Source: Paulinella micropora (taxonomy: Eukaryota; Cercozoa; Imbricatea; Euglyphida; Paulinellidae). From it: 44,368 bases of DNA. The notes under the pieces were generated by a model. The model made no database searches. It was given only the letters and a program-made list of their open reading frames with translations, and was not told the origin of the DNA. A program made the translations under genes and the position numbers. Shown here piece by piece: positions 27,862 to 35,840 of this stretch. The DNA lies in NCBI GenBank assembly GCA_019918135.1, contig WBZZ01000609.1, forward strand, positions 92,501-136,868, written 5' to 3'. Numbering within the stretch: position 1 is the first letter of the stretch; the number at the start of each line of letters is the position of its first letter.

Positions 27862-29415
27862 ATGCCTGTCCAATACGGAGGTGAGTTGACTCACAGCCAG
27901 AGCGAACTTATCCGCGGTAAGTATTCGCTTAACAAACTTACTGCCCGCGAAAGTCTTGCGACTGTGCCAATTACCACCGTGGGAGGAATTGAATCAACTT
28001 TTGAAATTCCTACTCGTCCTTTGAACCTTGCGAGGAGTGTGTTGCGATTTACCTACATACCAGAGACACCTAATTGTGGTGGAAGGTATAACCGAATTCC
28101 AATGGATTGCCTACCGATGATTAAGACAATTGAACTGCGAAGCCGAAGCGGTCAGTATCTGTGTAATCTTCAACACGTGGGGAATTACACTAAGATGATT
28201 TGGAAGCCTGAGATTTCCTATGATAGATTTATGGCTTTGGATAACCACGGGGCTGGGTCTGGTTATGGGTCAATGCTTCAAAAGTGTAATGCTCCGAATG
28301 ATATTCAAGCATCGCCTACCGCAAGAGGAGCAATTGATGATGCTTATGCCTTTCAACTCGATGACGGTAAGACTAATTTCACAGCAATTGGTGATACAAA
28401 GGCGGCAGACCAATCAGCCAACATTCTTGCTCGCGTGAATGAAATGCTTTCAACTCTTGAAAATAGAATTCTAAATTATGTAGCACAACCGCCTATCACA
28501 GCCCGCCGTAATAATGACGCACTTATTGCGAATGGAACTGGTGCCCCATCTGTTGTAAATGTTGCTTATGAGGAGGCGAAGTATTTTGAAGGAGGAACCG
28601 ATAATGGTGCTAACCCAGTTATCAATGTGTCTATTCCTCTCGGTATGCTTTTTGGAACCATTTTTGAAATTGATAAGACTATTGGTTTTAATGAAATTCT
28701 TGATTTGAGGATTGTGTGGGAGGGAACAAACAAAACATTGTTTTATGGAACTGATGCCCTTAGTGTTGCGGCGGGAGCAACGATGGCCGCACGGGCTGCA
28801 AATATTACCAACTTTAACCTCTTTCTTGCCGTTGAAACCGACCCGAATGTTATTTTGGGTGTTCAACAAAAGATTGCGGGTGAAGGCTTTTCGTTCAAGA
28901 CTGAATACCCTATCTCTTGGAAAACCAATCTCGCAACAGGTTCTCAGTCATTTGTTTTGAAGATGAACCGCTCGCAGGGTGAGAGAATTCGCCGAATTTA
29001 CACTAGCGCATTCAATAATACCGAAACTTCAAACACCGCATTTGATTGTGATAACCGAGCGCAAGATAAGATTACTTCTTATTACACTACTTTGGATAGT
29101 AATAGAATTCAGCAGTTTGATATCAAATGTGCTAATGATGAAGACTATATGCTTTTGAAGGAAAAACTTAAGGGCTCCGCTATTTTGAACTCTAATGTGT
29201 ATAAATATAACTGGTTCCACGTTGATTTCTGGGATCACAACCGCCCGCTTTATGACAAGAGAGAAGAAGATGGTTATGAAGTGGCTGGGCTATCATTGGA
29301 TACGGAACGGCGGTATGAATGGAGTGCGGAAGGGGTAAAGCAATTCAATTATTATACTTATGCTATTCTTCAGAGGACTATTGTTGTTAAGGGAATTGAA
29401 ATCCTTATGTCGTAG
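27862..29415 (+). CDS. Major capsid protein (double jelly roll)
   Basis: A 517-residue protein with no stop or shift. It starts MPVQYGGELTHSQSE and ends KGIEILMS. Length, beta-rich composition and position after protease and penton identify it as the polintovirus/virophage hexon; sequence alone gives only moderate family resolution. Examples of strand-like segments are STFEIPTRPL, NVSIPLGMLFGT and FHVDFWDHNRPLYD. A predicted icosahedral capsid would be built from trimers of it. The gene is flanked on both sides by the same hairpin in opposite orientation. The stop is TAG. Confidence 0.9.
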   Translation: MPVQYGGELTHSQSELIRGKYSLNKLTARESLATVPITTVGGIESTFEIPTRPLNLARSVLRFTYIPETPNCGGRYNRIPMDCLPMIKTIELRSRSGQYLCNLQHVGNYTKMIWKPEISYDRFMALDNHGAGSGYGSMLQKCNAPNDIQASPTARGAIDDAYAFQLDDGKTNFTAIGDTKAADQSANILARVNEMLSTLENRILNYVAQPPITARRNNDALIANGTGAPSVVNVAYEEAKYFEGGTDNGANPVINVSIPLGMLFGTIFEIDKTIGFNEILDLRIVWEGTNKTLFYGTDALSVAAGATMAARAANITNFNLFLAVETDPNVILGVQQKIAGEGFSFKTEYPISWKTNLATGSQSFVLKMNRSQGERIRRIYTSAFNNTETSNTAFDCDNRAQDKITSYYTTLDSNRIQQFDIKCANDEDYMLLKEKLKGSAILNSNVYKYNWFHVDFWDHNRPLYDKREEDGYEVAGLSLDTERRYEWSAEGVKQFNYYTYAILQRTIVVKGIEILMS

Positions 29416-29442
29416 AAAGATTTAAAAAATCTTTCAGCAAAA
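29415..29442. terminator. Inverted hairpin at the capsid stop codon
   Basis: GAAAGATTT-AAA-AAATCTTTC (29415-29435) begins at the last base of the capsid TAG and is followed by AGCAAAA. It is the reverse complement of the upstream promoter block. As RNA it forms a perfect 9 bp stem, so it could end or stabilise the mRNA; as DNA it could act as a motif facing backwards. Confidence 0.55.
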
Positions 29443-29460
29443 GGTTTGGTGATAAATTAG

Positions 29461-29495
29461 TCCCTTGGGACAATTGTTGATAGTTTGCTATCAAC
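29461..29495. terminator. Two further palindromes after the capsid gene
   Basis: TCCCTTGGGA (29461-29470) and GTTGATAGTTTGCTATCAAC (29476-29495, 8 bp stem, 4-base loop) lie between the capsid and the next gene. Together with the hairpin at 29415 they form a cluster that may mark transcript ends. Confidence 0.4.
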
Positions 29496-29537
29496 TTAAT
29501 TAATTTTTGATAGTTAATTTTTTTATAGAATATAGGA

Positions 29538-30779
29538 ATGACTACTAACCAGAGAAATTTAATCGCACAAAATCCAGACGAAAAATTTATAAATGTCAAA
29601 GTCGGATATGATGGACACGTTGAAACTAATCATATGAAAACCGCTTTTGGTGAAACACTAACCAGTTCCTTAACACCAGTATTACAGGAAATCTTTCCAT
29701 ATACCATTAATACACGGATATGGACATTAACTCAGACAAATGCGAGTGTTTCATTTCTGAATAATATGGCGGAATTAAAAACGACTGCTAATGCTACCGC
29801 TGATGCTAGTATGGTAAACAAAAGAAAAATAAAATATCGCACTGGTATGGGTGTTGTAGCCCGCTTCACTGCTTTATGGACAACAGACGAAACCGAAGAT
29901 TATTATTCGTGGATAGGTATAGGAGATAACGATTTATCTAATGGTTTCTACTTTTACAAAACTAGAGATGAAGGAATGATTATTCTACATTGTATAGGAG
30001 GAATCCCAAACGCATTTTATCAAGCGTACTGGGATGACCCGTGCGACGGAACAGGAGATATGCCTGTATTAGACTGGACAAAGGGAAATGTATTTCAAAT
30101 TCAATTTCAATACTTAGGCTTTGGTGCTATTAAGTTTTCTATTGAAAATCCGAAGACAGGTGAATTTCAGTTAGTCCATACGATTAAGTATGCGAATGCC
30201 AACACAGGTGTCAGTCTGCGAAATACTACATTACCATTTTCAGCACGAATTATTAATAATAATGTTGGAGTTGGAATACAAAGACTGAAGACAGCCAGTT
30301 GTAGTTTGTTTGTTGAAGGCACCAACACTATTAATACAAGTATTACAAATACAACGGAAAATAGTAAAGCAGGTAATATAACTGAAAGCCCCATTTTAAG
30401 TATCAGAAATAAAGCACTATTCAATAATAGCCTAACCAACAATTCAAATGTCTTTCCTTCGTTGATAAGTATTACTAATGAAGATACTAAGGCTAATGTC
30501 GTCAGAATGGTATTGAACGGAACACTGACAGGGGCGGGTTTTGCTGATGTTGATGCCAAAACTTCAATTGTAGATACAGACACAAAAGCAACTGCGATTG
30601 CGAACGGAACAACAATTTTTAAGATTTATGTTAATGCTGCCTCAACTCAACAAATTAATCTAAGAACCTACGATATTCAATTAACACCGAACGATGTTTT
30701 GACATTCACACAAAAGGCTGTGACGGCAGGTGGAAATGGTAATATTAATGTTATTGCTAACTTTATAGAGGATCATTGA
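29538..30779 (+). CDS. Putative virion surface protein, lectin-like fold suspected
   Basis: A 413-residue intact protein. After an N-terminal helix-like part, residues about 100-230 read as a beta sandwich of concanavalin/lectin type (GVVARFTALWTTDE, SWIGIGDNDLSNGFYFYK, FGAIKFSIENPKTG). Asn/Thr-rich beta repeats follow, and the end is beta-rich. I recall this kind of domain in marine phage and algal-virus fibres, but the match is from memory and weak. Its position just after the capsid gene fits a spike or receptor-binding protein. Confidence 0.6.
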   Translation: MTTNQRNLIAQNPDEKFINVKVGYDGHVETNHMKTAFGETLTSSLTPVLQEIFPYTINTRIWTLTQTNASVSFLNNMAELKTTANATADASMVNKRKIKYRTGMGVVARFTALWTTDETEDYYSWIGIGDNDLSNGFYFYKTRDEGMIILHCIGGIPNAFYQAYWDDPCDGTGDMPVLDWTKGNVFQIQFQYLGFGAIKFSIENPKTGEFQLVHTIKYANANTGVSLRNTTLPFSARIINNNVGVGIQRLKTASCSLFVEGTNTINTSITNTTENSKAGNITESPILSIRNKALFNNSLTNNSNVFPSLISITNEDTKANVVRMVLNGTLTGAGFADVDAKTSIVDTDTKATAIANGTTIFKIYVNAASTQQINLRTYDIQLTPNDVLTFTQKAVTAGGNGNINVIANFIEDH

Positions 30780-30805
30780 AGCAAAAAAAAAGAACAAAAT
30801 ATCAT

Positions 30806-31183
30806 TTACTTTATTTTTTTTTTGTATCTTTCTTTTACAACACGAATAACATCGCTCGCTTTCCTTAATATACATCCTTCTTCTGTACATGTAGCAGTCG
30901 CTATTTCTTCGCCAACATTAGCCTTTATTTCGGTAATTCCAGTCTCTCTCACAACAAGATCTGTTTCCTTAAAAGGAGTGCTTTGTTCCTCCATCATTTT
31001 TTCTAATGTGGCCTCCAACGGAATAACTACTTTCACGTTGTCATCGCGGGGTTTGTATTGCTCATAGAAAGAAACAATGTCAGGCTTAGTCCATTTAATT
31101 GTTGGCATTTTGACATTGCCGCCGTCAAGGTTCCATTTTTCAATTTCATTCAAGTAGTCTTGTTTGGTGATGAGGTCAGTCAT
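30806..31183 (-). CDS. Unknown 125-residue protein
   Basis: It begins MTDLITKQDYLNEIEKWNLD, with a helical front and a charged middle, then CTEEGCILRKASDVIRVVKE and a basic tail. A C-x4-C pair occurs near the end. No family is recognised. It is convergent with the surface-protein gene and is the first of a minus-strand run leading to the polymerase, so it may belong to the early set. The AT-rich region upstream holds the second copy of the dispersed inverted motif. Confidence 0.6.
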   Translation of the reverse strand: MTDLITKQDYLNEIEKWNLDGGNVKMPTIKWTKPDIVSFYEQYKPRDDNVKVVIPLEATLEKMMEEQSTPFKETDLVVRETGITEIKANVGEEIATATCTEEGCILRKASDVIRVVKERYKKKIK

Positions 31184-31271
31184 GATATTTTAGAATTTCA
31201 CTTCGTGCTACGCACTCTCGCTTATTCTAAAACATCGAAAAAAATTTAAAGAAAAAATAATTAAAAGAAAA

Positions 31272-31307
31272 CGATGTTTTGTGATGACGAAGTCAGAACA
31301 AAATATC
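31272..31307. promoter_or_regulatory. Dispersed inverted motif, copy 2
   Basis: Reverse complement of 19201-19237 with two substitutions and one indel. It lies between the 125-residue gene and the next minus-strand gene, overlapping that gene's last two bases. Confidence 0.55.
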
Positions 31308-31592
31308 AAATATATTTTTTTACTTCACTTTTAATGTCAGTAAATTTATCAAACCATGGCTGTTTCATAACCCATTCAAGATATGGTTTGTCAATGGTAG
31401 CAACATCTTGAATTTTCTTACCTTTATATTTACCAAATGGAAAAATATCCCTTGGCTTGCTTCTCTACTTTTTTCAATTGCCTTAATTTCTTCATCAATT
31501 ATCTGTTGCACATCTCTTACTGAAAAGAATTCCTTCTTCTTCTCAATTGAAAGTTTTTCAAATTTTTCGCATAGTCTGGTGAGGGTGGTCAT
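31306..31592 (-). pseudogene. Small protein with exonuclease-X-C-like GKYKGK motif, one frameshift
   Basis: The first frame begins MTTLTRLCEKFEKLS and is helical. At a T5 run near 31447 the signal moves to another phase, reading FPFGKYKGKKIQDVA and then KPYLEWVMKQ, to TGA at 31306. One extra T restores a single frame of about 95 residues. The motif FGKYKG-x5-VA-x3-PYL-W resembles the small domain found at the C-terminus of exodeoxyribonuclease X-like proteins. It may bind DNA or a polymerase partner; it lies right after the polymerase gene in the minus-strand direction. Confidence 0.6.
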
Positions 31593-31657
31593 CTGTCTAT
31601 ATAGAGTGGTAAAAAATTTTATGGAAAAAATTAATTAATTGATATTTGATATTTTAT

Positions 31658-34600
31658 TTAAGCAGTTATTTGATATCCGAAAGGGATACTATCATTTTCG
31701 TTGATAAACTCGCGCCCACTCCATTTATTCTCATTAACTTTCTTTTTTATGTTTGTCTTATGAACTATGCTGAAATAGTTAATGTTTTTTTGTGTGCTAT
31801 TTCGTGATAAATGAACTCTTAGGAATTGTTTTTCTCTTGTATTAACAATACTTTCACCCCCATCCATTTTTTCATATACATCTGGAGTAAGTTCTTTTGA
31901 ATTTAATCCCTTACCTCTGAAATGATAATATCTCTTTTTAACTCCTTCATTTTCAAAACATTCTACAATATGAACTCCTTTCTCTATATGTTTAATGTCC
32001 TTCTCAGTAAGATAAGGAATGAATACTTCATTAGTTGTAAATTCTAACATATACAATTTAGGAGCGACCCACATTCCTCTTATTATCTTACAACATTCTC
32101 CTAAGTCATATGTTATTCCACCAAGAGATTTATCTCCAAGTCTTGTTATTAGTTTGGAGAACCTCGCATGCAACACTAAACTATCGGTATCGGTGTAATA
32201 GAAGTCGGCTTCTATGTCTTTATTCGGATTAGCCTCTTTTATGTAGTTATACATAATTCGTCTGCTATATGCTAGAATGAAAGCCCCGTAGTGAGAAGGT
32301 TTGGTTATGCTCTCTTCAATTATTTCTTCCTTTCTAGGAATTCCAGATACATGCCATAGTTTGTTTCCGTCTTTATCTTTGAATTCAACCACATCAGATA
32401 TATAATTTTTCGTCCAAAATTTCCAATACTCCTCATTTGATTTAATATATTCTGCTTCTGTTGGGATAGGTCGTTGTATCATCTTTCCGTATAACGAATT
32501 CATGAATAGTTTGGCTAACAAATATTGCGGTGTTCCTTTTTCGCTATTTTCTTTCGCCTTAAACATTTCTAATATATATTCTTTGAATACTGGTTCTGCC
32601 TCCTCTGTATAGTATCCTTTATGAATTGTTATATCGTAGCCTTCCTTAATCATATCTTCAATATCAACACTTGTAAGCCATTGGTCTTTCATATCCGCTA
32701 AATTCCATTTTAAGGAGCCCATTTTATTTCTCTGACCTATTCTTGAATGTAATATGTCGTTTGGTGAGATATAATCAACATTGTAAATACAGATAGGAAG
32801 ATTATTATAATCAAATGGTGCTATAGCCTGCTTAATTTCTCCAACCATAAATAAATTAAGCATCGCTGTTGGGTATAAAGATACGACATCCGCATCAACT
32901 AAATAATCGGTTAATTCTTCAAATGTGATTTTCCCTGCTAAATAGTCCTTGTATTGTTTTGAAACATATCTTTTTTTGCTTGGATATGTTCTCGCTCCTA
33001 TTACTGCTTTTCTGAATGCTTTTTCTTGTTCAATAGTTGGAAGTCTCACATCGTGCTTACCATCAATCATTTTCTTCCAGATATTGAAAGCAAGGCTTGA
33101 GGTTGAAATATATGAAGTAAGATTGACCGAGTGCTTTTCAGATATATTAGTATTGAGTTTGTCATATAGTTCTTTCAACCCCATAACATCACACTTTAAA
33201 TATTCAAGACATTTATTTCTTAATTCTTCACTCATTGTTTCCCAAGTAGAAGCCTTGTCGTGGTCAAAATCTCCTTTCAATACTTCACACTTCATAGTTT
33301 CTAAATTCTTTTTTAGACTTCCTTCAGTATGCTTTTTTAAATCCCACATTTTAATATTCTCAAATTGTAAAGAAATTATTGAGCCGTTATTAATCATATG
33401 AGATTTTGGTTTAATACCTCTTCTTATTAATTCCTGTTGAATAAAGTAGTGGTCGAAGTTCGCCCCGTTAAAACCATTCACATATAAAATTGGTGTTTCT
33501 TCATCTTTCTTCTTTTTCTTGCTTACTCCTGCTACTTTCTTGACTGGATTATGTGATTGTTTGTTAGACCATTCTAATGCTAACTTTCTTCCTCTATCTA
33601 AGAGTAAATCAAGAAATTTAGAAATACAATCTTTACCGCCGAAATATTTAAATCCCTCAGTTCCTTGTGTATATCCGACTATATAGCAGTCGTGGATATC
33701 AAAGCCATCAGAAATCATTTTGTTTCTCCATGTTTCTAGGTCATAATGAAGAATTTCATTTTTGTTATTGTATTTTTCTTTGTGGAATTTAGTTATTAAA
33801 TGTCGTTGTCCGTTCTTTAAAATTCTAGTATTAGCATAATTTATTCTTTTTGGGTTGCATGTGTGCTTATCGTAATATTCATACAAACATTTTTCGCATT
33901 TGCTTTTATATCTTTTGATTAATCCGAAATAATGATTATTCTCCAAGAAAATCATAATGTCTGCTTCTTCTCCGATATTATTTGTGCTTATAGTTTCTTT
34001 TGTATAAGCATTCGTAATTTCGTATATCTTCCCCTCCTTTATCAAAGCATTAAGGATTTTTACTGCTGTAGAAAATGGAATTGGACAATCATTAGAAAGA
34101 TTGAATTGTTCTCTAATATAATTACATCTTTTTCTGTTAATGAGTGGCATATTAAGAATGTCTTTACACAGAAAGAATAAGCAATTATTATTTTTGCTAG
34201 CGGGAGATATTAATATACTTTCTGATTTTGTTTTTTTACATTTATATTTCCCTTCATAGCAACCGCCTCCGTTTTCTTGAATTACTACTACCTTAGCATA
34301 TTCAATAATCCTGTCATAACCTAATCCAGAAGCTTCAATATTGCTAATGTTGAACTCATTCAACATTTCAATAAAATCATCATAGTTTTTTATTTGAAAC
34401 GAATTAAATGTTTTCTTTTTATAATATCTATTTAATTCTTCGTGGTCTGTTATGTATGTAATAGTAATATGAACGTCTGCATTTCCTGTCATACCATTTC
34501 TTTTCGCATCTAATAGTATAGGAATTAGAACCTCTCGCTCTAATGCATCAGTATCATAAAAGTTTATGTCTAATCCTTGCTTCTCGTATGTAAGAGAGTT

Positions 34601-34744
34601 TAATCTATTATCTCGTCTAGATTTTAACTCTACTACTTTAAATTCCCTTTTGTTTTCTCTAGTTTCAGTTTTCCTCAAATTCACCCTTACCTTCGCTAGT
34701 TCTACATTCTCCTTTGTTGGTCTGGGTGGTAGTGGTGGTGGCAT
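31658..34744 (-). CDS. polB: Protein-primed family B DNA polymerase
   Basis: Replicates the linear genome from its terminal repeats. It has 1028 intact residues. Exonuclease motifs: HYDLE (333-337), NGANFDHYF (426-434) and CLEYLKCD (512-519). Polymerase motif A is DADVVSLYP (617-625), motif B KLFMNSLYG (745-753) and motif C YTDTDS (850-855). An insertion between the exo and pol parts fits the protein-primed type. The N-terminal 330 residues add a region with NNNCLFFLC (185-193) and NNHYFGLI (269-276), recalling OTU-like domains reported in some Polinton polymerases, and a CxxC-x7-HxC cluster (283-296). The Pro-rich start MPPPLPPRP is disordered. Confidence 0.96.
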   Translation of the reverse strand: MPPPLPPRPTKENVELAKVRVNLRKTETRENKREFKVVELKSRRDNRLNSLTYEKQGLDINFYDTDALEREVLIPILLDAKRNGMTGNADVHITITYITDHEELNRYYKKKTFNSFQIKNYDDFIEMLNEFNISNIEASGLGYDRIIEYAKVVVIQENGGGCYEGKYKCKKTKSESILISPASKNNNCLFFLCKDILNMPLINRKRCNYIREQFNLSNDCPIPFSTAVKILNALIKEGKIYEITNAYTKETISTNNIGEEADIMIFLENNHYFGLIKRYKSKCEKCLYEYYDKHTCNPKRINYANTRILKNGQRHLITKFHKEKYNNKNEILHYDLETWRNKMISDGFDIHDCYIVGYTQGTEGFKYFGGKDCISKFLDLLLDRGRKLALEWSNKQSHNPVKKVAGVSKKKKKDEETPILYVNGFNGANFDHYFIQQELIRRGIKPKSHMINNGSIISLQFENIKMWDLKKHTEGSLKKNLETMKCEVLKGDFDHDKASTWETMSEELRNKCLEYLKCDVMGLKELYDKLNTNISEKHSVNLTSYISTSSLAFNIWKKMIDGKHDVRLPTIEQEKAFRKAVIGARTYPSKKRYVSKQYKDYLAGKITFEELTDYLVDADVVSLYPTAMLNLFMVGEIKQAIAPFDYNNLPICIYNVDYISPNDILHSRIGQRNKMGSLKWNLADMKDQWLTSVDIEDMIKEGYDITIHKGYYTEEAEPVFKEYILEMFKAKENSEKGTPQYLLAKLFMNSLYGKMIQRPIPTEAEYIKSNEEYWKFWTKNYISDVVEFKDKDGNKLWHVSGIPRKEEIIEESITKPSHYGAFILAYSRRIMYNYIKEANPNKDIEADFYYTDTDSLVLHARFSKLITRLGDKSLGGITYDLGECCKIIRGMWVAPKLYMLEFTTNEVFIPYLTEKDIKHIEKGVHIVECFENEGVKKRYYHFRGKGLNSKELTPDVYEKMDGGESIVNTREKQFLRVHLSRNSTQKNINYFSIVHKTNIKKKVNENKWSGREFINENDSIPFGYQITA

Positions 34745-34830
34745 TACTTTTATATTGATAGGGATATAAAAATAATAAAATAAAATGGAAATTTTTTATT
34801 TAATTATAATAATTAATAGAAATTAAAAGT

Positions 34831-35478
34831 TTAAATAGAAATTAAATTCATTTTTGACATATGTCTTTTTGAGTTATTGTGTGTAATGAGTGCGGATTGA
34901 GATACTCCTGTAAAATTACATAACTCGCAATAATATTTTTTGCTTTCTCTTATTCTGTCTAGTTCTTCCTTTTTCTTAGCGACCAAAATACTTTTGTTTT
35001 TATCATAATACTTTTTTTGATACTCTCTTACTTTCTTGCTTTCTTTTTCATAATATTTCTTTTGGTATTCTTTATGATAAACTTTATTGTATTCAATTCG
35101 TTTCTTTTCATTTTCATTTGTAAAAACCATTCCTTCAAACTCTAGTCGTGTTCTTTTTACATCAGAAACACCTGCTCCTTTCGCATTGTTTAAATTTAAT
35201 GTAGGTTTCAGTTCATCAATGTATTTCTGTTCAATAGCACTATGTTTATCAATGTTGTAATTTTCAATTACTTCCTCGTGAATTAAAACACACCTAAAAT
35301 TATTCATTCCTTTGTTGTTCATCTGATTGTATAACTTTCTATTAACTCCTTTCTTACATAGCAATTTATGATGACTAAACCTACCTGATAAATAATATTG
35401 TGTCGTGCTTCCTATATACAATTCCTTGTCGTTTTCGTCGATAGCATTGAATATTTTGTAAATTTTCAAAGTTGTCAT
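34831..35478 (-). CDS. GIY-YIG nuclease with C-terminal zinc finger
   Basis: A 215-residue protein. The N-terminal IYKIFNAIDENDKELYIGST matches the GIY-YIG core, with the usual spacing from IY to YIG, followed by a QKYIDELKPTLN element with a Glu. Residues about 120-175 are a charged helix with EYQKKYYEKE-type repeats. The C-terminus is a zinc finger C-x2-C-x12-H-x5-H (YYCELCNFTGVS...). It probably cuts DNA, perhaps as a homing or replication-linked nuclease of the virus. Intact, upstream of PolB on the same strand. Confidence 0.85.
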   Translation of the reverse strand: MTTLKIYKIFNAIDENDKELYIGSTTQYYLSGRFSHHKLLCKKGVNRKLYNQMNNKGMNNFRCVLIHEEVIENYNIDKHSAIEQKYIDELKPTLNLNNAKGAGVSDVKRTRLEFEGMVFTNENEKKRIEYNKVYHKEYQKKYYEKESKKVREYQKKYYDKNKSILVAKKKEELDRIRESKKYYCELCNFTGVSQSALITHNNSKRHMSKMNLISI

Positions 35479-35520
35479 TTCTCGGTATTTATAATAAAAA
35501 ATAATAAGTTTAAAATAAAA

Positions 35521-35778
35521 TTAATTATTTGTTTTATAATACCTTTCAATGTCATCCTTTCTACGAGTTATATGAATAACTTTATGTCCTCCTATCATAA
35601 CCTCTTCTTTCTCTGCGAAATGGTCTCTGTGAAAGTCTGATTTTTCGTGTTGATATTTTCCGTATATCCCTATTACCTTTCCGCAAATACATCTATATTT
35701 CTCTTTCCTTCTTTCCTTTACATATTCTGCTCTCTTCTGTTTTCTTAATTGTTTTCTTTCGTCAATCTGGTTTGACAT
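35521..35778 (-). CDS. Small single-zinc-finger protein
   Basis: 85 residues. The N-terminus is strongly basic and helical (ERKQLRKQKRAEYVKERRKE), followed by a finger YRCICGKVIGIYG then H-x5-H. It resembles the protein encoded inside the terminal repeat, which lies ~240 bases further right. It may bind DNA. It is likely in the early set with GIY-YIG and PolB. Confidence 0.65.
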   Translation of the reverse strand: MSNQIDERKQLRKQKRAEYVKERRKEKYRCICGKVIGIYGKYQHEKSDFHRDHFAEKEEVMIGGHKVIHITRRKDDIERYYKTNN

Positions 35779-35840
35779 TTACATATATATATTATATAAA
35801 AGAAATAGAAACGGATAAAGTTCGATTTGATATTTAATAA

